DNA from: Ceratodon purpureus
Taxonomy: Eukaryota; Streptophyta; Bryopsida; Pseudoditrichales; Ditrichaceae
Assembly: GCA_014871385.1 (NCBI GenBank)
Contig: CM026433.1
Location: 11,809,326 to 11,873,325 of the forward strand
DNA length: 64,000 nt
Direction of reading: 5' to 3'
The notes under the pieces are model-generated. The model made no database searches and was not told where the DNA came from. It saw only the letters and a program-made list of their open reading frames with translations. Below, piece by piece: positions 52,976 to 62,153 of the stretch. Position 1 is the stretch's first letter, and each line of letters begins with the position of its first letter. A program made the translations under genes and the position numbers.

Positions 52976-55900
52976 TCACTCCGAATCGTCTATTTGCAAT
53001 GTATCACCTGATCCGGACGCTGCACTATTGTGGCCAGGTTGCGTTGGGCCCTCGGACGGCGGAATCGGCGGTGTCGGGACTCTGGAGGGAGGTGCCGACT
53101 GGCTTGGGTTCAAACGGGTTCGTGACGCGTTCCTCGTGGAATTCCCCGGCGGTGTCGCGCTCCTTGGTGTGGCCCCTGAAGTTCCTGAAGTCGAAGCACC
53201 ACTCGATAACAAGCGTCCACGACATGATGGCTCCTTCGGCTTGGGCCTCGGTCCTTTCTTATCCAGCCACCTCTTGGTAGCGGGGAGAATTTTGCATAAC
53301 AATTCTTCTAAAGCGAGCATCTCTAGCCGCATCGTGTGGTAACCCTGTTCGTAATCCATCTCGCGACTACTGGTAGCACCCGTATATCCTCCTCCTGGAA
53401 ATCCTGCCAATACGTCGGCAGATGTCGCAGGCAATCCTTGTGAATTCACTGGATTTGGATTCGGCCCTGGAACCAGCTGGCCCTTTCTACTGTCCCAGTA
53501 GTGTTTGCACATCTGGTAAAAGTATTGCCTGATTCCACTATCGACAGGCTTCCCTGGGTACAACAAATCGGCCGCTTGCATAATGGTCCTCGGTTTCTTT
53601 AGCAAGTCCGTAGGCTGAAATTGGTGCCACATCTCGAGCTGCGACGTGTGTAGTTGCCAGACCCACTCCATTGGTTTTCCCTCGAAAGTCCCGAGCGGAT
53701 AGTTAAGTGCGAACTCCCTTGGATCGTACGCCCAGCCCCTGGGCATGAAATCCCTCAATCCGAATGTCAAATACAGGCGAGGATGGAGAGGGGCTGCGCA
53801 GATTGGACACGCACGTCTTCTTATCATCATCGGGATTAAACAATATGGGTGAAATCCATGTTTGCACGTCCCCAGTTGCCAGCACCCCTCCGGGCCAAAA
53901 GGATTAAAGCACACGATGCAATTGGTTCCGTCGATTGTCATGTCGTGCGGGACGGGCCAAGTCAGCGCCGCCCGCGCTGCTTCGGTCTTGCCCATCCCCC
54001 ATTTCTGATCCCGCTTCCAGTGATGATCAATCTCAGCAACATTCTCCCACTGAATGCTGCCCGTGTCGGACCGGATCCCCGGACTGTCCTCCCATTCCGG
54101 AGGGTACATCGTCTGTAAAGGCGGCCAGGAGGTGAGGAGCAAGTGTCGCAATCGTCCATTCTCCGTCCACTCTTTCTGAATTGCCTCGAATTCCTTCTCG
54201 TACTGAAGTCGCCCCGCTAATGCAAGTATAGCGATCACGTACATATCCTCCGTTTTTTGGAGCGCACCCACGAGTAATGCCTTCTGCTCCTGAGTTAATG
54301 ACTCCGACCAGCCCTGGATTGGATCATCGTTGGCACCACCTTCACTCACAGCGCCAGTGGCCTTCCCAAGCCGTGTTACCTCCTCTAGTAGTCGCAGGTT
54401 CTCTGTCTCCAATTCCACCACCTTGGCATTGTTTGCTTCTTTCTCCGCCTCTGCCTCCGCACGTATCAAGTTGTCGCTCGTCGTAGCGACTTCCCGGAGC
54501 TCGTTTAGTTCTTCCTGTGTTTTCGTTGCCAAAGCTATTGCGTCCGAAGCCTTATTCTTATGATCTTCCATTTTGGACGCCAATGACAGGATGATCTCTC
54601 CTTGCTTCGATGTATTCTTCTTCTCCTCCTCCAGTTGGCGAGACAGTCTCCGACATTCGTCTTCCATTGCCTTTGCACGTATCTCGGATTCCTCTAGTCG
54701 GACACCCCGCTCCGTGGATCTGGCTTCCGCCGCTATTGCTCGCTTTTCCGCATCTTCGAGTCGGACGCTCATCTCCCTCATTTCCGTTTCCAACGTTAGA
54801 ATGCGTTCCTCAGCGTCCGTGAGTTGGCCATTTAACTGCGTGGTCAGGTCCTCGGCCGATTTCGCTGCGTACATGGAGGCTTTCATATCCTTTTCCCATG
54901 CATTAGCCCGTGCCTCCGCTCTCTCAGCGGATCTCAGCGCCTCGTCCCTTTCTCGCATCAACTCTGTGTCCGATGTTCCTGCCATCTGGTCCCCGCTGTC
55001 GGACACGCGAAGAGCCTCTATCTTCAGTTCCAAACCACCTATCGTTGCTTTTAACTCCCGAACGTCCGCATCATGTTTGGCAAAAACTTCCTCTAGCAGA
55101 CGCCGCATTACCGGGTCTGCTCCCAATACAACGTTTGCTGCACCTCTCGGCTGAGGAGGATCGTGATGGCCAGTGCTAGTTGTCGCACCTCGTCCGAATA
55201 ACCCGTGTTCCGAGCCGGGCATCCGCCAATCCCGTGAGGTCGTCGGAGCGATTCCCCCATCGAATCTGTGGTCCGACCCACCTAAACCCACGTCCGACGC
55301 ATCCAGACCCTCGTCCGACGCACCCAAAACCTCGTCCGACCTACCTAAACCCGGATTCGCGCTCTCGGTCCCACCGTGCGCCATGTCAAGGTCTATGTCA
55401 GCTCCAGAAAAGGAGGCTACTGTCGCGTTGACGATTTCTTCCAATCCGACCATAGCCACATCTGGCCCGGAACTCTCCTCACCTGCCTCGGATGGTCCCC
55501 GTGCCGATCCCGTCCGATCGTTCCCCCCGTCCCTCGCATGGGATGCAGTCGCCGCGCCCGACCCTTCTCCCGCACTCCCGCCAATGATGGGGTCCGACCC
55601 ACTTCCCTGCCAATCGGATCCGAGCATGCCAGCCATCTGATCCTCGTACGTGGCATTCTGTATTGTGCGTTGCCGTGGTCTCCCGGCCCTCGACGGTTCC
55701 CTGTCTGTCGGTATCGGACCCCCTGGATCTTCTACGAGGGAAGGATTACGCTTGAACCATTCGGGCACATCTATATAAGGTATGTGCACCGGCTTCTTCG
55801 CTGTCAATTTCTCTCCTAGACCTCCGAAAGTGGAGCCTGGAGTCTTTAAGGTAGACCAGTCGACCTTCTTCTTCAACACATGCTCGGCATACATCAGGGA

Positions 55901-56299
55901 AAGAATAGCCTTCGGGATCTCGTTCTTGGGCCACTTCGATTCATTGGAAATTGCCCGGAGAATGCAGAGGAATCTCCACTTCACGTCCACGTCTGTCAAG
56001 GATGCATATTTCGCGTTCTTCGACTTACAGTGTTGCGCGTGCGAACTATCTGGCCAAAGCCGATCGAAATGAGGAAAGTCGACAAAATGCATAGCCGTCG
56101 CAGCGTCCCAAGGCTCTGGCACTTCCTCCCAGCCATTAGCAGCCAGTATCGCTCTATTGTGGAAAACGTCCAGCTGCAAATCCAGTTCTTTGCGGGCTCT
56201 CTTCCCGGAACCACTGGCGGACTGCGATCCGCCGGCGGACTCATCTCCGCCCGGTCTGCTCGGCCTCCTCCTAGAGGGAGTGCCCGATCCGGATGACAT
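52976..56299 (-). CDS. coiled-coil RING-H2 cargo protein, 1107 residues
   Basis: Chosen start is the ATG at 56299; the frame is open a few codons further. An N-terminal globular region (about 40-190) contains WEEVPEPWDAA and WRFLCILRAIS. A disordered region follows, including SD-rich heptad repeats (about 320-347) encoded by 21-bp repeats with GTCCGAC on the plus strand. A long coiled coil occupies about 398-650. A canonical RING-H2 lies at about 794-838: CIVCFNPF, TCKHGFHPYC, CPICAAPL, with all eight zinc ligands. A folded tail follows. RING-H2 proteins are usually ubiquitin ligases; the coiled coil would dimerise it. Not recognised beyond these domains. Confidence 0.7.
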   Translation of the reverse strand: MSSGSGTPSRRRPSRPGGDESAGGSQSASGSGKRARKELDLQLDVFHNRAILAANGWEEVPEPWDAATAMHFVDFPHFDRLWPDSSHAQHCKSKNAKYASLTDVDVKWRFLCILRAISNESKWPKNEIPKAILSLMYAEHVLKKKVDWSTLKTPGSTFGGLGEKLTAKKPVHIPYIDVPEWFKRNPSLVEDPGGPIPTDREPSRAGRPRQRTIQNATYEDQMAGMLGSDWQGSGSDPIIGGSAGEGSGAATASHARDGGNDRTGSARGPSEAGEESSGPDVAMVGLEEIVNATVASFSGADIDLDMAHGGTESANPGLGRSDEVLGASDEGLDASDVGLGGSDHRFDGGIAPTTSRDWRMPGSEHGLFGRGATTSTGHHDPPQPRGAANVVLGADPVMRRLLEEVFAKHDADVRELKATIGGLELKIEALRVSDSGDQMAGTSDTELMRERDEALRSAERAEARANAWEKDMKASMYAAKSAEDLTTQLNGQLTDAEERILTLETEMREMSVRLEDAEKRAIAAEARSTERGVRLEESEIRAKAMEDECRRLSRQLEEEKKNTSKQGEIILSLASKMEDHKNKASDAIALATKTQEELNELREVATTSDNLIRAEAEAEKEANNAKVVELETENLRLLEEVTRLGKATGAVSEGGANDDPIQGWSESLTQEQKALLVGALQKTEDMYVIAILALAGRLQYEKEFEAIQKEWTENGRLRHLLLTSWPPLQTMYPPEWEDSPGIRSDTGSIQWENVAEIDHHWKRDQKWGMGKTEAARAALTWPVPHDMTIDGTNCIVCFNPFGPEGCWQLGTCKHGFHPYCLIPMMIRRRACPICAAPLHPRLYLTFGLRDFMPRGWAYDPREFALNYPLGTFEGKPMEWVWQLHTSQLEMWHQFQPTDLLKKPRTIMQAADLLYPGKPVDSGIRQYFYQMCKHYWDSRKGQLVPGPNPNPVNSQGLPATSADVLAGFPGGGYTGATSSREMDYEQGYHTMRLEMLALEELLCKILPATKRWLDKKGPRPKPKEPSCRGRLLSSGASTSGTSGATPRSATPPGNSTRNASRTRLNPSQSAPPSRVPTPPIPPSEGPTQPGHNSAASGSGDTLQIDDSE
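55271..55340. repeat. four GTCCGAC motifs at exact 21-bp spacing inside an exon
   Basis: GTCCGAC at 55271, 55292, 55313 and 55334. Being 21 bp apart they sit on the same face of the helix (about two turns) and give a seven-residue protein repeat (SDxxLxx-like). Confidence 0.85.
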
Positions 56300-58052
56300 C
56301 CTCGTGCTGCGAACTTCGGACCTGCTCACAGTATCTTGGTTAGATCCTGATACGATTACTCTTAAACCCTAAACGGACACTTCGCATATGCTGGGTTCAG
56401 GGGAAAAAATTAACATTAGGTATATAATGTGACAGAGCACACGAATAGGGTCAATTTAGTACATACGGAATATTCAGGTCGTACAAGGAACCCACGCTCA
56501 CCCCGCACCCCGCGCGCCCGCACACTCAGAGAGAGGCAAGCGGTCTGGGCGCAAAAGTTGAGAAGTGTGGAGAACGAATGTGCGTCCGAACTTGCATTTT
56601 ATACGAGTCCGCCTCTCCGTTCCGCACCCGCCCGACCCACTGGCCATCCTGCTCTTGCCCCTTCGCATTCCTCGCTCCCTTCCACATCCCCCGCTCCCTG
56701 TCAAGTGCACAACGTTCCCAGGAATCCGACGTCCAGTCCGACTACTGATCCGCATTCCGATTCGTAATTGTCAGTCCGGCTTGCAGTCCGCAGTCCGCGC
56801 TACAATCCGGATTGTAGTCCGCTGCATCGCGGACACGCGCGAACGTTCCAGAGTGACCTCGTCCGACCTCGTCCGTCGTATCGCTCTTCCAAGCTTTGGT
56901 GCTCCCCAATTAACACGCCATCTGGGACAGGGTTCCGCTGCGTCCATCCGGCTTGGTTTTTTATCGATTAAAGTTTTCCGTATTATTTTTTCATTATCTT
57001 TCTCGGATGTTTTTTGTGCCTAAGAGCAAACTTCATCTCAGAGAGTGGGTTGAGGTCCTCGTCGGACGACTTTTCACATAAAAGAAAGGATACTGCAGCA
57101 TTGTACATGTACAAATGCATCACTAGTTCGGAAGTATTCCTGAAGTTTATAGTTACGGATCACGATGAGGATGAGTTCGAATTGCAAGGATGTGTCCGAC
57201 CGGATGTTAGATTAATCGTTACACAAGTTCTCTGTGATGATCAGCTCTACAGTGAGTTCTTACTGGACAGTTGCACATTCAGAATCGTGTTCGAGACAAA
57301 AAGGAAGGAACCATACAGATGGAGGTTGCATGCAAGATTTTATTTTATTTTTGACGCAAAGGAATTCCATTGCAAAAGATAGATTACAAGCCCGCATTCA
57401 AGAGTCTATCACGCATTGCCCTGGCTAGAACACCAGTATCGTACATGAAGAGGATACACAACATACGCAAAAACTAATTAGGGGTAAGGCAGGCACATGA
57501 CAGCCGTCAGAGCCAGATTTCCATAACGCAACGCGGACTCCATATCACGACAATGAATGAACCGAGATTTAATGCACGCCGCCAATTCCATTGGACGAGA
57601 ATCTTACGAAATTGGGACTTTATTGGACGTTGGCAGAGCACTGTTCTATACATAGTAAAAAGGCACGTAAACTGATAGTAACAAGATGTCTAGCAAAGGT
57701 TCGTGCAGGATTAGAAAAGCCGAGTAATCCAACCCAGGATCACTTTCCGTAAATTAAAAATAGGAACTGCAAAAAAGGGATCTGTGAGACGTAAGTTACA
57801 GTGAAGAAAAGTTCTCAAAATGGAGCTTAAAAACTGCAAAGCAAAGCTCATTATGCACCTTAGCTCCAGCTTGCCCTCAAAAGAGGCGGGTTCAAAGGAA
57901 GTTGCATTGCATCGCTGGCGGATTCATACTCCAACAAAATTGTTCGTTCGAATGCAGGACCACCCTTCCATTGCGCAAATACCCGCTCCATTCTAATAAG
58001 CCCGTAAACTGTTCCACTTCATATGGCTCCGTAGTGTCCACTTACAAATGGA
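56300..58052. other. non-coding stretch of element C
   Basis: Upstream region of the RING-H2 gene, with a cluster of AGTCCG/CGTCCGAC at about 56720-56900. A 122-codon frame at 57014-57382 (plus strand) has no recognisable domain and opposes all neighbouring genes; I do not call it. Confidence 0.45.
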
Positions 58053-58667
58053 TTAATAATTACACGTACATTCCGGCTCCGACAGAAGATCCACGAAATC
58101 GGTCTGCGTTCCCTGGTCGCGAGTGACGCGCCGGGGCGTCGTGGATCCGCGAAAAGCAGGGGGTTGAGGACGCATACCTTCGTAATCGCGACTAAGCCGG
58201 CGTTCCCGACCTCTGCGATGCCGTGCGACTCGGCCACCCCCGGCGAGAGTCCGAGAAGAAATGTCCGGTCGGATTGGAGCGGAGATGTCCGTCTCGCGAT
58301 GCGCGCTTCTAGGTGATACGGTCTGCGAGTTCGTGGGAGTTCCGCTCTGCGCGTGAGCCGAGCCGTGTGCAGTTTGATCTCCCGAGTTCGCAGCTCCAGC
58401 GGAGAGTAGACCCCGTCGCACCCAAGTGTAGTTCAACACATTGTTGACGTTGGTGAACTGCTCCTGCATAATGGGCGTCCACTGGAAATCTCGAGAAGTA
58501 TTCAACAAAGACCTCACAATATCCTGGTGATCTGGTAAATACCGGAAATTTCTAATCTCGTGCATCACGCGGGTTACAAGCAGCCACTGCAAAACATCCG
58601 TGGCGGACTCAGGGTGCGGGGAGGACTCTGTCGGACTAGGCATTCTAAACGAGGAGCTCCCGGCCAT
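58053..58667 (-). CDS. hypothetical cargo protein, 204 residues
   Basis: Starts at ATG 58667. An N-terminal helical part (VLQWLLVTRVMHEIRNF, about 28-44) contrasts with an Arg/Ser/Gly-rich middle. The C terminus contains GTQTDFVDLLSEPECTCN. No family recognised. It has the same orientation as the other element C genes, and an open upstream frame preceded by TTG suggests either this ATG or an upstream exon. Confidence 0.5.
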   Translation of the reverse strand: MAGSSSFRMPSPTESSPHPESATDVLQWLLVTRVMHEIRNFRYLPDHQDIVRSLLNTSRDFQWTPIMQEQFTNVNNVLNYTWVRRGLLSAGAANSGDQTAHGSAHAQSGTPTNSQTVSPRSAHRETDISAPIRPDISSRTLAGGGRVARHRRGRERRLSRDYEGMRPQPPAFRGSTTPRRVTRDQGTQTDFVDLLSEPECTCNY

Positions 58668-58989
58668 GCTACGAGACGATGCGGAAATCAAGAGAGTCAA
58701 GTGGGAGTCTCAAATGACAGTCTCAAAAATAAGCACCCTGTTCATTCTAAAACGAGAGTCTCAAGAATAACCAAAATTACTATACGCATATCGTGGAAGA
58801 GCATAGGTAATCTACCGTGTAGACAGTACACTGCCGTTGTAGAAGAATGAGTGAATAATGACTGAACAATGCATTTGACATGATATCCGAGAGCAGGGAA
58901 AGAGTGACAATGATTAGATCAAGCATGTTAATCATAAGTACTGATGTTTTGGTGGGAGTGGAGACATGTTAGTGCATGACTTAAAGAAG

Positions 58990-59130
58990 AACGTCCACTC
59001 AAATCCGACATTGCCATCCGTCGTCCGACCTTCGTATCCGCGCTCTCCGCATCCCGTCCGCATGAACCCGTGTGCATTTGGATCCGATGAGAGCACGCTC
59101 CCGACCCGTCCGACCCAATGACCGCGTAAT
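58990..59130. repeat. GTCCGAC/TCCG cluster
   Basis: ATCCGAC, GTCCGACC, CCCGTCCG and CGTCCGACC lie within 140 bp upstream of the small cargo gene, the same motif family as elsewhere in element C. Confidence 0.6.
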
Positions 59131-59421
59131 TCCCAGTGTTGAACGCAGGTTCCGATGGCTCAATCGCTCCGATTCTCCGATCACAGCGACTGTTACGGAC
59201 CACGCGGCCAAGAATAAACGAAAATACGAAATTCGTGGAGAAAAGAAAACGCTGTGAATGAAGAAGGACGAATAAGCGTTTAATAAGAAATAAATATAAG
59301 GGAAAGTTATAGAGAAGTTATGAAATACTGTTTAAATAAGTATGATATAGAAACAAAATCGTGAACGATAAAGGAATGAGGTGGGAGTACATAATAGAAT
59401 ACTGAGCGGCTAAAGAATACA

Positions 59422-59629
59422 TTAAGCCCTAAAGTCCTGAGGGTATTTTTCATCAAAACTGCCTGAAAACAGCTCCTCTTCGAAGCAAGGTTGATTCTGT
59501 AAACTTGGGGGTTTTTTTTTTAACATCTAACCAAAAGATCTTGTAGCTAACTTCAATAAATTGCATACATACGTACATGCCCAAATTCAAAAAATGCCCA
59601 AATGTGGCAGATTGTCCTTTAGGGGTTAA
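59422..59629. mobile_element. TTAA-flanked MITE, short relative of 1100-1958
   Basis: TTAA-GCCCTAAAG ... CTTTAGGGG-TTAA, 200-bp body. Its ends and about 120 bp of interior match the element at 1100-1958 in inverse orientation (for example the block around CATCAAAACTGCCTGAAAACAGC, shared in part). It behaves as a non-autonomous deletion derivative of the same family. Confidence 0.6.
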
Positions 59630-59637
59630 AAACGATA

Positions 59638-60033
59638 AATACAGAGTGATTACTAACGAGATTATTGCAACGATATTAAAATTAGAATTAATTGGTGGCA
59701 ATGATCAATTAGATGGCATAAGAGCGAAAGTAGACTAAAAAATAATATAGAAGTCCAACTACAATTCCGATGAGGACAAGTAAAGTTCCTAAAAACATAT
59801 AACGACCGTATAAATTATACTATGATTTAACTAGGTATGACAAAGTTGGTTGGCGTGTAGGCAAAAGGTTTAACATATGTGGGCAAAAAGTTTTGGATAT
59901 GAAAGGCGTTTCAATTAAATCTTAACCGCAACGTACCGCAACGTACCGCAACTTACCGCAACTTACCGCAACTTACCGCAACGTACCGCAACTTACCGCA
60001 ACTTAACCACAACTTACCGCAACGTAACGTAAT
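59638..60033. repeat. ~400-bp duplicated segment ending in a 10-bp satellite, copy 1
   Basis: Starts GATAAATACAGAGTGATTAC and ends in about ten units of ACCGCAACTT / ACCGCAACGT. A near-identical copy is at 60725-61122. AT-rich, with no coding capacity. Confidence 0.8.
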
Positions 60034-60724
60034 GTAACTTGCTTTAAACAGTAAGTTGCCACATTCCTTGACGAGTATAGTGGTACAACAACGTCCAATC
60101 CAGTGGTAGTAAAAAAGCCCAACCCCTCTATACTATAATTATTTGCTAAAGTTACAATTTTTTAGCGTCATTATTGTTCTTGGATGACGATTAAATATTC
60201 TGTGTATTCAAAGAATGATTCACAAACAATTTACGACTTTTAACAAATTGAGTTCTTTAGCAATGTTAAATTTGATGTGTTTATTATACGTTTCTCTTTA
60301 CCTTTTTAATTCATATTTGACCAAATACATGTATCTCTTGTTAAACTTTATGTTAAACTTGGCTAAGTTTAACGTCTGGACCAACAGGGCTTGCAATTGG
60401 CTATATCATACTAAAGCTAATATACTAAAGCCGTCAAATCTGCAGGTCGACCCTAAGTCACCTGAAGATCCTCTAAGCGCTTGAGTTCAGCAAATGATTC
60501 GTCAATATCCATTGTTTCAAACGTAGCAGAAGCCATGGCCATCATTGGAGAAGACGTTCGTTGTAAATAGAACGGCAATGAGAAATTCCCTTCGCCGAAC
60601 CTCGCAACTAAGCGGAGCCATGTGCACACGGATAACATGAAGAAATGAAGTAGAGAGACGACTGCACGTGCATTGTGAGGTAGCACTAGCCCATCGCCCC
60701 CCCCCCCACCTTCCCCAATCTATT
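60034..60724. other. spacer between the duplicated segments
   Basis: No gene recognised. A short frame at 60453-60686 and another at 60215-60484 lack known motifs. Confidence 0.4.
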
Positions 60725-61122
60725 GATAAATACAGAGTGATTACTAACGGGAGTATTGCAACGATATTAAAATTAGAATTAATTGGTGGCAATGATCAAT
60801 TAGATGGCATAAGAGTGAAAGTAGAGTAAAAAATAATATAGAAGTCCAACTACAATTCCGATGAGGACAATTAAATTTCCAAAAAAAATATAACGACCGT
60901 ATAAATTATACTACGATTTAACTAGGTATGACAAAGCTGGTTGGCGTGTAGGCAAAAGGTTTAACATATGTAGGCAAATAGTTTTGGATATGAAAGGCGT
61001 TTCTATTAAATCTTAACCGCAACTTACCGCAACGCACCGCAACTTACCGCAACGCACCGCAACTTACCGCAACGCACCGCAACTTACCGCAACTTACCGC
61101 AACATACCGCAACTTACCGCAT
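60725..61122. repeat. ~400-bp duplicated segment ending in a 10-bp satellite, copy 2
   Basis: Same order as copy 1, with the satellite alternating ACCGCAACTT and ACCGCAACGC. Confidence 0.8.
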
Positions 61123-61206
61123 TGTGAGGTATCACTACCCCACCGCAGCCCCACCCCCCCCCCCTTTCGTAACAATGAGGATAATGGGATTTGGGTTTAG
61201 AGAGCA

Positions 61207-61290
61207 CGTATGCACATGTTTCTAATATGCACATGTTTATTATATGCACATGTTTCTTATATGCACATGTTTGTTATATGCACATGTACG
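61207..61290. repeat. short tandem repeat ATATGCACATGTTTNTT
   Basis: Five units of about 18 bp, each with the palindrome GCACATGT. Confidence 0.85.
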
Positions 61291-61865
61291 CAAAATCAAC
61301 GTAATTACTATACTCATGTGTTGGTTGCATAAACAAATATTTAAAAAAGAGAGTAGAGATTTTACAGGAATCTTGGAAGGTAAATGCTTATATGGCATAA
61401 ATGATTGTCACACGCTTTAATAACTTGTTATTTGGGCTTTTATAAAACGGATGCCAAAAAATTCCAATGTTTTCCTTATTCCATTAGTTTTTTATAATAC
61501 ATATTCTCAATCTGTTTGTAAATCACGTACAATTACATCCACATGTAGAATACTATACCAAATGGGACTTCCCACGATGCATGCTCTACGAAATAATGAT
61601 TTTTTTATTATTCGGAACAGGATAAAATAGACAAAATTGAGGGACCGCGGAGGGTGCACTCTAATACGGACGGAAGGGAAGTAAACTGTACGCAAACGGG
61701 GACGAAGATTATAATGCAACCCGTCCGACCTGCAGCGGACATCCGGCAAAGGGATCGGACGAGTAGCCTCCGAGATCATCCAATCAGTATAGGCGCCGGA
61801 CAGTGAGTCGGACAGTGCCATATCCGGGGTAGCGAAGAGTGCATGTCTGACACAGAAGTGAGGAT

Positions 61866-61945
61866 GGCGCGAGGAGGGGAGTGCGAGGAGGGGAGTGCGA
61901 GGAGGGGAGTGCGAGGAGGGGAGTGCGAGGAGGGGGAGTGGGAGG
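61866..61945. repeat. GAGGAGGGGAGTGC tandem repeat
   Basis: About five 14-bp units, strongly purine-biased on the plus strand. Confidence 0.8.
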
Positions 61946-62153
61946 GGCAAGACACAGAACACTAAAGGATCCACGGCGGACGAGGTCGGAGAGCCACCAA
62001 AAGGGGATATTAATCGTGGGCGGACAGAGGTCGCACATCTGTCGCGGAGCAGACCGATTCATGCGCGGACGGGTCACGAGGTTGTCGGACACGGCTCGGA
62101 TAAGTACGGAATGGAGGTCTCCTCATATCGTAGTATGAAGACTAGGCGAGCGT

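Noticed and set aside
57014-57382. 122-codon plus-strand frame in element C
   Set aside because: Opposite to all genes of the element, no domain, unremarkable composition.
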